DNA of 64,000 nt from an uncultured Eubacteriales bacterium (GCA_900540235.1 UQEY01000006.1:1-64000), one strand, 5' to 3'. Positions 34,842-43,720 are shown, counted from the first letter of the stretch. Numbers and translations are program-made. Notes: generated by a model not told the origin, from the letters alone.

Positions 34842-36278
34842 TTATTTTGTTTTGATTGACTTGGTTGCGCTCCATTTTGAATAAACTTTTACAGTTTTGC
34901 CGTTAATCTTAGCATTCTTATATGTACGAATACGAACATAGTAAGTTTTTTTAGCTTTAAGACCTTTAATAGTTTTTGTTTTAGCGCTCTTTTTGTTTAC
35001 AGTATAGCTGCTTGATTCCCTATTAAACTTCTTTGATGTAGAAATATTAATTTGATAGCCTGCGATACCGCTTACCTTTTTCCAAGTAACCTTAACTGAC
35101 TTCTTACCCTTAGTAAGCTTTTTAACAGTTGGCTTCTTTTGAGTTGAGTCAATATATGCACCGCTTCTTGAATACTTAGCTGTTGTTGCAGCTTTCTTTG
35201 TTGTGGTTGCCTTTTTAGTGGTTGTTGTCATCAAAACAGGTGCTGTTGTTGATGTAGTTGCAACTGTAGTAGCTGTGGTTGATGTAGTAGCAACTGTAGT
35301 AGCTGTGGTTGATACAGTTGTAGCATTTGACGGCAATGTTGCAGGCTCTGTTGAACCGAGTGTTGTTTGAGTTGTTGTAGTTGAATCTTCTTCAGCTTTA
35401 AGAGCTTTGTAATAGTTTTCAAAGCCGATGAGGGCATCATAACTTCCAAATGAATTTGTATATTCACCCGGAGTATCTTCACTTTCAAAAGCGCAAAGGA
35501 AATCGTAAGCTTCCTTAGCCTTATCCATATCGCCTACTGCCGAATAAGCAGCAAGTGCAGCAGCTGTTGAGTCGGCATTTGCATCGGGTACATATTGCTC
35601 ATCACTGTAGTAACCGTTTTCCTTCTTGTAATTTGCAATAAGTGAAAGTGCGTCATCAATATACTCTTTATACTCATTATAGTACGGAGCAAGTTGAAGA
35701 ACAAAAAAGCCGTTATTATCGCAAGAGAAGCCCCAGTTGTTAAGACCCGAACCCATTGTGTAGTTAGAAACGAGTTTGTCGCAAAGGGTCAATGCAAGGG
35801 CTTCATTGCCGAGTGCCTTAGCCGCATCAATAGCATAGCCGTATGTATAAACATTATCGCTTGTTAAACTTACATCAATAGCTTCAAATGAAGATACAAG
35901 ATTGTAGCCGTTAAACGATGTTTTGTCAACATTCAAAGCGTCAAAAGCCTTAAATGTTGCGCCGTAAAGAGCCGGACTTGCACTGCCGTAATTTGAAATA
36001 ACTGCTTTGTTTGCGTCAAGATTTTCTTTAACGCTTGTAACAAACGCATCCTTATACTTGCTTACATCAGCACCGCTGTCGATAATTGTTACAAAGTTTC
36101 TTGCGTTTGACAAAGTGTATGAAGCCTTTTCATTACTTGTTACATAAGCCGCAGCCTGTTCGATTTTTTCTTTAACATCTGCGCTTGTCACCTTGTCGTC
36201 AGCCATTGCATAAATGCCTGTGAAAAGAGAAGTAATCGCAATGCAAATTGCAACAGTAACTGAAATTAATTTTTTCAT
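34842..36278 (-). CDS. secreted alpha/alpha-toroid protein with Thr-rich linker and Fn3 domain (putative cobalamin-binding partner)
   Basis: 478 residues, exported. Signal peptide of about 25 residues (MKKLISVTVAICIAITSLFT ... YAMA). Residues about 27-295 are helical repeats of the prenyltransferase/squalene-cyclase (alpha/alpha toroid) type, with the marker DANADSTAAALAAYSAVG; the N-terminal domain of intrinsic factor and transcobalamin has this fold. A Thr-rich linker (296-381, partly encoded by a duplicated 30-nt unit at 35248-35307) leads to an Fn3 domain (382-478; SVKVTWKKVSGIAGYQI). Lies 33 nt after the DUF4430 lipoprotein gene, downstream of a cobalamin riboswitch. Function in B12 capture is inferred from context and fold. 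AGGAGG precedes the ATG. Confidence 0.75.
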   Translation of the reverse strand: MKKLISVTVAICIAITSLFTGIYAMADDKVTSADVKEKIEQAAAYVTSNEKASYTLSNARNFVTIIDSGADVSKYKDAFVTSVKENLDANKAVISNYGSASPALYGATFKAFDALNVDKTSFNGYNLVSSFEAIDVSLTSDNVYTYGYAIDAAKALGNEALALTLCDKLVSNYTMGSGLNNWGFSCDNNGFFVLQLAPYYNEYKEYIDDALSLIANYKKENGYYSDEQYVPDANADSTAAALAAYSAVGDMDKAKEAYDFLCAFESEDTPGEYTNSFGSYDALIGFENYYKALKAEEDSTTTTQTTLGSTEPATLPSNATTVSTTATTVATTSTTATTVATTSTTAPVLMTTTTKKATTTKKAATTAKYSRSGAYIDSTQKKPTVKKLTKGKKSVKVTWKKVSGIAGYQINISTSKKFNRESSSYTVNKKSAKTKTIKGLKAKKTYYVRIRTYKNAKINGKTVKVYSKWSATKSIKTK

Positions 36279-36311
36279 ATTTTTTAACCTCCTGATATGA
36301 AATTATTTTTT

Positions 36312-37355
36312 TTATGAACAGGTGTATGAAAATACAACCTTATCACCGTTTTTAAGTTTATATGCAGAACAGGCTACATTCGGCATTTTACCGTTTACAT
36401 AGTAAGTCCAGCCGCTTTGCTTCCCGCAGTCAAATTCATCCAAATTATTTATACCGCTCACATATATTCCAAAGCTTGTTTTTTCACTGCTGACTGAAAT
36501 ATTATTCTCTTTGCAGGCATCGCTTAGCAAATCGTAAGCAGTAGTTTTTTTGTTGTAAGTAGCTGTATATTCGTCAAGAATAACACCGTCGCTCGGGACA
36601 TATGATTCGTGACCCTTTGCAAGGTTATCCATATTATCGAGAATTGACTTACATTCGATTGAAATTGTTGCAGTCACACTTGACGAAGTGGCAGTTGTTG
36701 TTTGAGATATGGGTTTTGTTGTGGAAAGCGCAACAGTTTTATCGGTTGCAGCTGCAGTTGTTGATTTTGCAGTGGCAGATGTTGAACTCTTTGTCGTTTG
36801 AGTTGATGACAGCTTAGAGGCCGATAATGTTGTAGAATCAGCTTGAACCTTAGTTGCGGTGTGAACATCAAATTCAGTTGTTTGAACAGTTGAAACAACT
36901 GATGTGGTATTTTCTTTGCCTGACTTTGAAGTAACGCTGTTTGACTTATCCTTTTTGACGGTTTCAGTTGAGGTGTACTTTTTTGCCGTGTTGCCGTTTT
37001 TAGCTTTCTTTGATGATTTTTTATCGGTTTTCTTTTGTTCAAGTTTTACTGATACACTGCTTTTTTTATCAGCTTTATTTTTCTCCGCTTTAGCTTTTTC
37101 AGTTGTTTCTTTTGAAGTTTTTGTTTTATCTTCTTTTTCGCTTGTGTTTTGAGAGGAAGCTACAGCAGTTTCCAAACTATCGCTATCTTTCTTTTCTTCA
37201 ATGCTTGACGGCAAAGCAGTTGAAGTTTCGTTTTCAGATAAAGCGGTTGTTAAAGTTGTTTTGGTTTCTTCATTTGTAGGCTTTGAGTTTGTGCAAGCTG
37301 CAAATAAAGTTGATAAAATAATTAAAGATAAAAGAATCGATAATATTTTTTTCAT
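36312..37355 (-). CDS. DUF4430 (transcobalamin-like C-terminal) lipoprotein
   Basis: 347 residues. Signal peptide with lipobox TLFAAC, so it is anchored to the outer face of the membrane. A long Ser/Thr/Lys-rich linker (about 25-230) follows, then a DUF4430 domain (about 233-347): KTTAYDLLSDACKENNISV, FGIYVSGINNL, SGWTYYVNGKMPN, YKLKNGDKVVFSY. This domain family is named for its similarity to the C-terminal half of transcobalamin and intrinsic factor. The ATG at 37355 lies 8 nt after AGGGG, which is part of the riboswitch hairpin. Riboswitch control supports a role in binding cobalamin or a related corrinoid at the cell surface; direct proof is lacking. Confidence 0.8.
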   Translation of the reverse strand: MKKILSILLSLIILSTLFAACTNSKPTNEETKTTLTTALSENETSTALPSSIEEKKDSDSLETAVASSQNTSEKEDKTKTSKETTEKAKAEKNKADKKSSVSVKLEQKKTDKKSSKKAKNGNTAKKYTSTETVKKDKSNSVTSKSGKENTTSVVSTVQTTEFDVHTATKVQADSTTLSASKLSSTQTTKSSTSATAKSTTAAATDKTVALSTTKPISQTTTATSSSVTATISIECKSILDNMDNLAKGHESYVPSDGVILDEYTATYNKKTTAYDLLSDACKENNISVSSEKTSFGIYVSGINNLDEFDCGKQSGWTYYVNGKMPNVACSAYKLKNGDKVVFSYTCS

Positions 37356-37362
37356 AAAAAAT

Positions 37363-37612
37363 ACCCCTGTCTTTTGGGACAAGGGTAGGCGCACTCTAAG
37401 TACGGACTTTAAATCATTGCTTTCCTTTGCCCAAAAGCTGAATTTAAGTTTTACGGCAGGTCTCCCGACTTATGATATAGCTTTGCATAAAAAGCCGCCT
37501 TCTCAGTTTCCCAATGGCGTTTGGCTTTTATTCATCAAATACGGTAATGGCTGTTGCTCAAGATTCACACTTGATTCCCTTTTAATCTTTTCTGCAAAAG
37601 AACCGTGACATA
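37363..37612 (-). promoter_or_regulatory. cobalamin riboswitch with terminator/ribosome-site-blocking hairpin
   Basis: Minus-strand aptamer from about 37612 to 37455 with the core GGGAATCAAGTGTGAATCTT, GCCATTGGGAA and the B12 box AGTCGGGAGACCTGCC (37471-37456). The expression platform is the hairpin ACCCTTGTC/GACAGGGGT (37363-37386) followed by ATTTTTT and the ATG; it can act as a terminator and also contains the Shine-Dalgarno sequence. High cobalamin should switch the two downstream genes off. No convincing promoter was found; it may lie in the hpt 3' end. Confidence 0.9.
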
Positions 37613-37631
37613 TTTAATTTAGTTAAGTTTA

Positions 37632-38171
37632 TTATTTTTCGTAAATGCTCCTTTTAAGCACACCGATATAAGGAAGATTGCGATAATACTGGTCATAATC
37701 AAGTCCGTAGCCGACAACAAAAGCATCCGGCACATCCGTACCTACATAGTCTGCCTTGATATCGGCAATTCTTCTTGCAGGTTTGTCAAGAAGGGTTACA
37801 ACACTGATTGACTCAGGGTTGCGCTTTGAAAGCATATCGTGAATATATTTAAGAGTATTGCCCGTGTCAAGAATATCCTCAACAAGAAGCACATCAAAAC
37901 CTGTTAAATCTTGTGCAATATCCTTAATAATTTTGATATTGCCGCTTGAAACAGTACCGCTGCCATAACTCGAAGCCTGAATAAAATCAATATTACATGG
38001 CAAATCAATGTACCTTGAAAGGTCGGTAAAAAAATAAATCGAACCTTTAAGCACACCTACAAGAAGGAGTTTCTTGCCGTCAAAATCTTTAGTGATTTGA
38101 GCTGCCAAACGATGAGCTATTTTATTAAGTTCTTCTTCTGTTACAAGTATTTTTTCAACATCTTGATGCAT
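37632..38171 (-). CDS. hpt: hypoxanthine phosphoribosyltransferase
   Basis: Purine salvage: converts hypoxanthine/guanine plus PRPP to IMP/GMP; cytoplasmic. 179 residues. PRPP motif VLLVEDILDTGNTL, flexible loop around SSYGSGTVSSG, LLLVGVLKGS, and C-terminal DAFVVGYGLDYDQYYRNLPY. The ATG at 38171 (MHQDVEK) is 7 nt after GAGG; an in-frame ATG two codons upstream is too close to it. Has its own promoter. Confidence 0.95.
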   Translation of the reverse strand: MHQDVEKILVTEEELNKIAHRLAAQITKDFDGKKLLLVGVLKGSIYFFTDLSRYIDLPCNIDFIQASSYGSGTVSSGNIKIIKDIAQDLTGFDVLLVEDILDTGNTLKYIHDMLSKRNPESISVVTLLDKPARRIADIKADYVGTDVPDAFVVGYGLDYDQYYRNLPYIGVLKRSIYEK

Positions 38172-38203
38172 AATCATACCTCTTTGTTTTTCATTACTCA
38201 AAG

Positions 38204-38232
38204 AGTATAACACCTTATCTAAATAAAGTAAA
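38204..38232 (-). promoter_or_regulatory. sigma-A promoter of hpt
   Basis: TTTACT (38227-38232), 17-nt spacer, TATACT (38204-38209), minus strand. Confidence 0.65.
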
Positions 38233-38256
38233 GATAAATTTTATTATAATAAAGCG

Positions 38257-38300
38257 AACACAGTTCGCATCTGCAATACATTGCAAAATTGAACTGTGTT
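38257..38300 (-). terminator. nested hairpin ending the glutamate synthase operon
   Basis: Outer stem AACACAGTTC/GAACTGTGTT enclosing an inner TGCAAT/ATTGCA hairpin. The T-run downstream on the minus strand is weak. Confidence 0.5.
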
Positions 38301-38312
38301 TATAACAATATT

Positions 38313-39047
38313 TTAATTAGGTGTATATAAATTTGCATATGGACGGGAAGTTGCCGGCACAAGCTTTTTAAACGGTTTCGACATTATATTGTCAAAATCT
38401 TTATCAAAATATTTACAATATTTTTTAACATAACCTTCAAGCTCTTTTTTATCATCCTCATCAAGGTTTACTATTTTGATATTTGAGCTGATATTTTCTT
38501 TTGGGAAAGAGCCACGCACAAAGATTTTGCCGCCGTGCATACCCGAAGCACAGTGAGTACCGAAAAGCTTTTCTCCCCTTTTCATATCAAGACCGAGAAG
38601 CACAATGGTGCCCCCTGCCATATATTCGCCGAGAAAAGAGCCTGCGTTTTTGCCGATAACAAGAACAGGACGCATCTGCCTAAACTCTTTCATATGAATA
38701 CCGCCACGGCAAGCAACATTGTCACGAATATAAATTTGACCGTCACGCATACCGTAACCCATAGCGTCGCCTGAGTGACCGTGAACCACAATTTCACCGC
38801 CGCCCATAGTGTTGCCGACAGCGTCTTGGCAGTTGCCGTAAACAACCACTTTGCCGCCGTTAAGGTAGCAAGCCATATCATTGCCGGGTGTTCCGTAAAC
38901 TTCAACAGTTTTACCCTCGTCAAGAGCACAGCCTATATAACGCTGACCGTTAACATCTTTAACGGTAACTTTATTTTGCTTTGAAAGACCCTTTTCAATT
39001 TCTTTGTTTACCTTTTCATATCTTGTAAGTCCTGCTTCGATAATCAT
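38313..39047 (-). CDS. glutamate synthase GXGXG-domain subunit (alpha domain 3)
   Basis: 244-residue stand-alone version of the C-terminal beta-helix domain of glutamate synthase large subunit. Repeating Gly motifs are visible: GNDMACYLNGGKVVVYGN, AVGNTMGGGEIVVHG, GDAMGYGMRDGQIYIRDN. In full-length GltB this domain positions the ammonia channel. Overlaps the flavoprotein gene by 4 nt (ATGA). Last gene of the modular glutamate synthase operon. Confidence 0.92.
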   Translation of the reverse strand: MIIEAGLTRYEKVNKEIEKGLSKQNKVTVKDVNGQRYIGCALDEGKTVEVYGTPGNDMACYLNGGKVVVYGNCQDAVGNTMGGGEIVVHGHSGDAMGYGMRDGQIYIRDNVACRGGIHMKEFRQMRPVLVIGKNAGSFLGEYMAGGTIVLLGLDMKRGEKLFGTHCASGMHGGKIFVRGSFPKENISSNIKIVNLDEDDKKELEGYVKKYCKYFDKDFDNIMSKPFKKLVPATSRPYANLYTPN

Positions 39048-40306
39048 AAAAGCATACCCCCTCTGAGTTTTTGAATTCTTGTTTCTTTATCAAACATAAA
39101 TATTGAAGGAGTGTCCATAATATCACCCTCAAGAGTGGAAAGGTCAACCTTATTTGAAATAAGATTTGTATAAATACCGGCATTTTCGCTTGAATTAATC
39201 AATACGAAGCCAACAAGCTTATTGCCCTCAAAAACAAGGCGCTTATAGCTGTCACCATCGGTTTTAATTTCATCGCTGTACTGCTCGCCCTGTGCATTAA
39301 TAAGACCGCAGGTACAAATTCTTAAACCGAAAAAGTCAATAGCATTAACGCTATAAGTACCGTCAACAACTTCGCTTTCGCTAGCCATTTGATTGCCGGC
39401 AACTCTGCCCTGCTGTACTGCATTTGGCCAAAGAGCAATAATCTTTTTTGAACCGTCAAGCATATCAACACTGACAGTGCAGTCACCTGCCGCATAAATA
39501 TCCTTATCGCTTGTTTGCATTGTGTGAATATCGGTAATAATACCTCTGTTAACCTCTAAACCGGCTTTCTCTGCAAGTTTGGTATTAGGTCTAACACCGA
39601 CTGCAAGAACGAGTAAATCGCATTTGAGCACCTTGCCGTCTTTAAGCGTAACCGAATTAATATGCTTACCCTTTGACTGAGCTTTAACAACGGTATTGCC
39701 AAGGTGAAACTTAATACCGTTATTTTCCAAATGTTTCTTAACCTGCTTTGCAGAAGTGGCGTCAAGAATTGACGGAAGAACACGGGGAGCAAGCTCAACA
39801 ACTTCAACGCTCTTGCAAATTTTAACAAGACCCTCAGCGGCTTTCATACCGATAAGACCGGCACCGATAACAACGGCTTTTGTGTTTTCGTTTGCAAGCT
39901 TTTTAAGTTCTTTTGCACAAGCAAGGTCGAGAAATGTAATTGCATTTTCCTTGCCGTCAACATTTTCCATAGGAGGTACAAACGGCTTTGAACCTGTTGC
40001 AAGGCAAAGCTTATCGTACGGATATGACTTTCTGCCGACTTTAACTGCCTTATTTTTTCTGTCTATTGAAGTAACTTTTGCATTAGTCACAATATCAATT
40101 TTATTTGCTTTATAATATGAAGCTTTTCTAAGCGCCATATCGGCTTCCTTAACTTTGCCTTTGAGAAAATAGCTGATTGACGGGCGGGAATACGGAAGAT
40201 ACGCTTCTTCGGTAAGCATAGTAATTGTGCCCTTAGCGTCTGCTTTTCTTATAGCTTCGGCAGTAGCAAGACCTGCGGCGCAAGCACCGATAATAACATA
40301 ATTCAT
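39044..40306 (-). CDS. FAD-dependent NAD(P)H oxidoreductase of the glutamate synthase cluster
   Basis: 420-residue pyridine nucleotide-disulfide-type flavoprotein. FAD site MNYVIIGACAAGLATAEAIR, NAD(P) site AVVIGAGLIGMKAAEGL, second FAD motif DIYAAGDCTVS. There is no CxxxxC redox disulfide. It probably feeds NAD(P)H electrons via the ferredoxin-like subunit to the FMN/Fe-S subunit, replacing GltD. Shares one base with the ferredoxin gene stop/start region and overlaps the next gene by 4 nt. Confidence 0.88.
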   Translation of the reverse strand: MNYVIIGACAAGLATAEAIRKADAKGTITMLTEEAYLPYSRPSISYFLKGKVKEADMALRKASYYKANKIDIVTNAKVTSIDRKNKAVKVGRKSYPYDKLCLATGSKPFVPPMENVDGKENAITFLDLACAKELKKLANENTKAVVIGAGLIGMKAAEGLVKICKSVEVVELAPRVLPSILDATSAKQVKKHLENNGIKFHLGNTVVKAQSKGKHINSVTLKDGKVLKCDLLVLAVGVRPNTKLAEKAGLEVNRGIITDIHTMQTSDKDIYAAGDCTVSVDMLDGSKKIIALWPNAVQQGRVAGNQMASESEVVDGTYSVNAIDFFGLRICTCGLINAQGEQYSDEIKTDGDSYKRLVFEGNKLVGFVLINSSENAGIYTNLISNKVDLSTLEGDIMDTPSIFMFDKETRIQKLRGGMLL

Positions 40307-40743
40307 TACTTATTACCTCCCACTTCAAGCCAAACAAGAGCCTTGTTAGGACAGTTTTTAACACAAGCAGGTTCTTCGCCTCTGCAAAGGTCACACTTGT
40401 AAGCGATGTTGCCCTGTTTAATGCAACCGATAGGGCAAACTGCAAGGCAAGTCATACAACCTATACATTTATCTTCATCAACAGATACGATACCTGTTTT
40501 TTTATCTTTAGTCATAGCGCCTGTAATACAAGCCTTAACGCAGGCAGGGTCATCACAATGACGGCAGTTAACCGCAACCGACGCCACCTTGTCGCCAAAT
40601 ACGGACACACGGCTTACCGGCTCAGGCTTTTCAGACTTATAAGCTTTAACTATATCTTTTGATTTTGAATGAGCGGTTTTGCAATAAACCTCGCAAAGGT
40701 GACAGTTAATGCAAAGCTCTTCTCTTGCGAAAACTTTTTTCAT
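40306..40743 (-). CDS. polyferredoxin-like 4Fe-4S electron-transfer subunit
   Basis: 145 residues with four cysteine clusters: CINCHLCEVYC, CRHCDDPACVKAC, CIGCMTCLAVC and CDLCRGEEPACVKNC. The pattern matches the HycB/DmsB-type four-cluster ferredoxins. Encoded between the FMN subunit and the flavoprotein of the modular glutamate synthase, so it likely carries electrons between them. Confidence 0.88.
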   Translation of the reverse strand: MKKVFAREELCINCHLCEVYCKTAHSKSKDIVKAYKSEKPEPVSRVSVFGDKVASVAVNCRHCDDPACVKACITGAMTKDKKTGIVSVDEDKCIGCMTCLAVCPIGCIKQGNIAYKCDLCRGEEPACVKNCPNKALVWLEVGGNK

Positions 40744-40755
40744 ATCAGTGCCTCC

Positions 40756-42258
40756 TTATTCACCTGCGTGTTTAATGCCGAGTATTTCAAGTTCTTTATC
40801 GCTTAAACCGATGCCACGAAGCATAAGTCTGTTACCACGAAGGGAGTCGATAGAGTTGATACCCATACCGCCCATAATCTCTTTAATTTCGTGATTCCAA
40901 GCATTTATAAGATTGATAACTCGTTTGTGTGCAATTTCAGGGTTTAAACGACGGGTAAGGTCAGGGCGCTGAGTAGCGATACCCCAGTTGCACTTACCTG
41001 TGTTACAAGTTTGACACATATGGCAACCCATTGCGATAAGCGCAGCGGAGGCAACATAGCAAGCGTCTGCACCAAGAGCAATAGCCTTAACAATATCGGC
41101 CGAACAACGGAATGAACCTGCAGCAACAAGAGAAACGGTTGAACGAATACCCTCGTCACGAAGCCTTTGGTCGGCTGCGGCAAGTGCAAGTTCAATAGGA
41201 ATACCTACATTATCCCTAATTCTTGTAGGAGCGGCACCCGTACCTCCTCTGAAACCGTCGATAACAACGATGTCGGCACCGGCTCTTGCAACACCGGAAG
41301 CGATAGCTGCAACATTATGAACGGCGGCAATTTTAACCGAAACAGGCTTTTTGTTATGAGTAGCCTGCTTGAGCGACCAAATAAGCTGGCGCAAGTCCTC
41401 AATAGAATAAATATCGTGGTGAGGTGCAGGAGAAATAGCGTCCGAGCCTTCCGGAATCATACGGGCATTTGACACTTCAACATTAACCTTTTCACCCGGA
41501 AGATGACCGCCGATACCCGGCTTTGCACCCTGACCGATTTTAATTTCAACAAATTTTGAATTATTAAGATAATCTTTGTGTACGCCGAAACGACCGGAAG
41601 CAACCTGAACGACTGCATAATCGCCGAAAGAACGAAGGTCGGGATGAAGACCGCCCTCACCGGTGTTAAACAATGTTCCGAGTTCAACAGCAGCCATAGC
41701 AAGCGACTTTTGAGCATTGAGTGAAATTGAACCAAAGCTCATAGCCGAGAACATAATAGGTGTTTCAAGCATAACCTGAGGCGGCATTTTTGTAATTGAC
41801 TTGCCTTTCTTTTCAACCTCAATCTTATCAGGCTTGCGACCGAGAATAGTACGAATTTCCATAGGCTCACGAAGCGGGTCAATAGACGGGTTGGTAACCT
41901 GAGAAGCATTTAGCAAAATCTTATCCCAATAAATAGGATAAGGCTTAGGGTTGCCCATAGCCGAAAGAAGAACAGAACCCGTTTCAGCCTGGCGGCAAAT
42001 TTCCTGCTGATAAGTCGGAGTCCAATTTGCATTGTCACGATAGTCGCAAACATATTTTTCTATTCTGAGTGCACCTGTAGGGCAAAGGTCAACGCACCTA
42101 TGACAAGCTACACAATTTTTTGAATTAACAAGTACGGTTTTGCCGTCCTCGTCAAAGAAATGACATTCGTTTGAGCACTGACGAACACAGCAACCGCAGT
42201 TGATACAAAGCTCTTTATCACGAATGACAGTAAATCTGCGTGGAATATAATTTATCAT
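40756..42258 (-). CDS. glutamate synthase FMN-binding central subunit with N-terminal ferredoxin domain
   Basis: 500 residues. An N-terminal 2x4Fe-4S domain (CINCGCCVRQC, CVACHRCVDLC) precedes the FMN/2-oxoglutarate barrel of glutamate synthase: FSAMSFGSISLNAQKSLA, GGLHPDLRSFGDYAVVQVAS, IKIGQGAKPGIGGHLPG, VIDGFRGGTGAAPTRI, then CHMCQTCNTGKCNWGIATQ, which holds the Fe-S cysteines. This is the archaeal-type arrangement. Its start codon overlaps the stop of the amidotransferase gene (TGATG). Confidence 0.93.
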   Translation of the reverse strand: MINYIPRRFTVIRDKELCINCGCCVRQCSNECHFFDEDGKTVLVNSKNCVACHRCVDLCPTGALRIEKYVCDYRDNANWTPTYQQEICRQAETGSVLLSAMGNPKPYPIYWDKILLNASQVTNPSIDPLREPMEIRTILGRKPDKIEVEKKGKSITKMPPQVMLETPIMFSAMSFGSISLNAQKSLAMAAVELGTLFNTGEGGLHPDLRSFGDYAVVQVASGRFGVHKDYLNNSKFVEIKIGQGAKPGIGGHLPGEKVNVEVSNARMIPEGSDAISPAPHHDIYSIEDLRQLIWSLKQATHNKKPVSVKIAAVHNVAAIASGVARAGADIVVIDGFRGGTGAAPTRIRDNVGIPIELALAAADQRLRDEGIRSTVSLVAAGSFRCSADIVKAIALGADACYVASAALIAMGCHMCQTCNTGKCNWGIATQRPDLTRRLNPEIAHKRVINLINAWNHEIKEIMGGMGINSIDSLRGNRLMLRGIGLSDKELEILGIKHAGE

Positions 42259-43358
42259 CAGTCCTCATCCTCCTCATCAATTTCAAGCGGAATAAATACC
42301 GGCTCTGCGCCCGATACCGACCAAACTTCGTCAGGGTCAGGGCAGATAATTCTGATTGCCGATTCTTCCGACGCAAAATAAGCACGATTGCCTTTTGTTG
42401 CGGCAGTAAGAGAACGGAGTTTAAGTCTGTCGTTAATAGCCAAAAGACCTTTATTTGAACCGAGAATAACAGAAAACGGACCGTTTACAAGAGCGCCGTT
42501 ATAAATTGAACGGAGATTAGTAAAATACTCTCTCTTTTCATCGTCCATTCTGTCAATTTCTTCCCATTCGGGAGCAGTGAGAACATCAGCCGCAACTTCA
42601 ATAGGAAGATTATGGTGACGAAGAAGATGGTCGAAAAGATAAGTTATAACCTCGGTATCGGTCTGCATAGTACAAATATAGCCAAACTGCTCGATATATC
42701 TTCTGTTTGCATCATAAGACGAAATTTCACCGTTATGTACAATAGACCAATCAAGAATATTGAATGGGTGCGCACCGCCCCACCAACCCGGTGTATTAGT
42801 AGGAAAACGACCGTGAGCAGTCCAAATATAAGCCTCATATTGGTCAAGCATATAAAATTCGCCTACATCTTCAGGGTAGCCGACTGCCTTAAAGCAGCCC
42901 ATATTTTTACCGCTTGAAAAGATATATGCGCCGTCGATAGCGTTATTGACTTTTGTTACGCACTGAGCAACATATTCAAGTTCATCAAGCCTCGATTCTT
43001 TAATATGAACACGATTTGCCTTGCCGAAATATCTCCAAATATCGGGTCCTTTTTCAATACTTGCAACCTGACGGGTAGGTATCCTTTCGGCTACATCAAT
43101 ATTAAAATGCCTAAACAAGAAATCTTCGCACTGTTTTCTTGCTTCATTAGTATCATAAAAAACATGAATAGCATATTCGTCCTTATGCTCGGGATAAATG
43201 CCGTAAGCAGCAAAACCGCCGCCCAAACCGTTAGAACGGTCGTGCATAAGAGCGATAGACTTTATAATTTGTGAACCGTTGATTCTGTTACCTTTTCTGT
43301 CGATTATGGCAGCAATGGCACAGCCGGAAGGAATTCTGATTTCTCCCTCTTTCAACAT
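42258..43358 (-). CDS. class II glutamine amidotransferase subunit of glutamate synthase
   Basis: 366 residues; hydrolyses glutamine to supply ammonia to the synthase. The nucleophile is Cys13 in RIPSGCAIAAIIDRKG, so a 12-residue propeptide must be removed, as in full-length GltB. Other motifs: TAHGRFPTNTPGWWGGAHPF, DWSIVHNGEISSYDANRRYI, TDTEVITYLFDHL. An acidic tail ends the protein. First gene of the operon; GGAGAGG just upstream. Confidence 0.9.
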   Translation of the reverse strand: MLKEGEIRIPSGCAIAAIIDRKGNRINGSQIIKSIALMHDRSNGLGGGFAAYGIYPEHKDEYAIHVFYDTNEARKQCEDFLFRHFNIDVAERIPTRQVASIEKGPDIWRYFGKANRVHIKESRLDELEYVAQCVTKVNNAIDGAYIFSSGKNMGCFKAVGYPEDVGEFYMLDQYEAYIWTAHGRFPTNTPGWWGGAHPFNILDWSIVHNGEISSYDANRRYIEQFGYICTMQTDTEVITYLFDHLLRHHNLPIEVAADVLTAPEWEEIDRMDDEKREYFTNLRSIYNGALVNGPFSVILGSNKGLLAINDRLKLRSLTAATKGNRAYFASEESAIRIICPDPDEVWSVSGAEPVFIPLEIDEEDED

Positions 43359-43446
43359 AATATCCTCTCCTTAAAGTTAAATAAAAATAATGATATCAAC
43401 AAATTATTATGAACATAGTGTTCAATAAATATCACCGATTTTCTTA

Positions 43447-43476
43447 ATTTTACAATAAATAATAGGCTTTAGTCAA
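43447..43476 (-). promoter_or_regulatory. sigma-A-like promoter of the glutamate synthase operon
   Basis: TTGACT (43471-43476), 18-nt spacer, TAAAAT (43447-43452). It lies in a 362-nt AT-rich gap (43359-43720) that otherwise holds only the terminator of the upstream transporter gene; no coding sequence seen there. Confidence 0.55.
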
Positions 43477-43653
43477 TTATATAAATTACAAAATTAAAGT
43501 CGATTTTTAACTGTTTTATGTATAATTTCACACAAAAACCATAATTTTGTTAACGATTTTGCATAGTTATACTGTATAGTGCGAATACCACTTTATATTT
43601 ATGCACAGCTTATTCAGACATAAACCTTTCCCTAAAATGCGGTAAATCTTATC

Positions 43654-43694
43654 AAAAAAAGAGCAAGATTGCAAAGCAACCCTGCCCTTTTAGG
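43654..43694 (-). terminator. terminator after the ammonium transporter gene
   Basis: Minus-strand stem AGGGCAGGGTTGC/GCAATCTTGCTCT with loop TTT and a run of seven T. Confidence 0.82.
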
Positions 43695-43720
43695 AAGAAA
43701 ACTATATTCAGTAAAACAAT

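Noticed and set aside
35248..35307. Repeat array (CRISPR or minisatellite)
   Set aside because: Two 30-nt copies within the Thr-rich linker coding sequence; a coding repeat, not a CRISPR array.
43381..43640. Hidden small gene or RNA in the 362-nt gap before the glutamate synthase operon
   Set aside because: Only a terminator and one promoter-like sequence can be supported; the rest is AT-rich without conserved structure.
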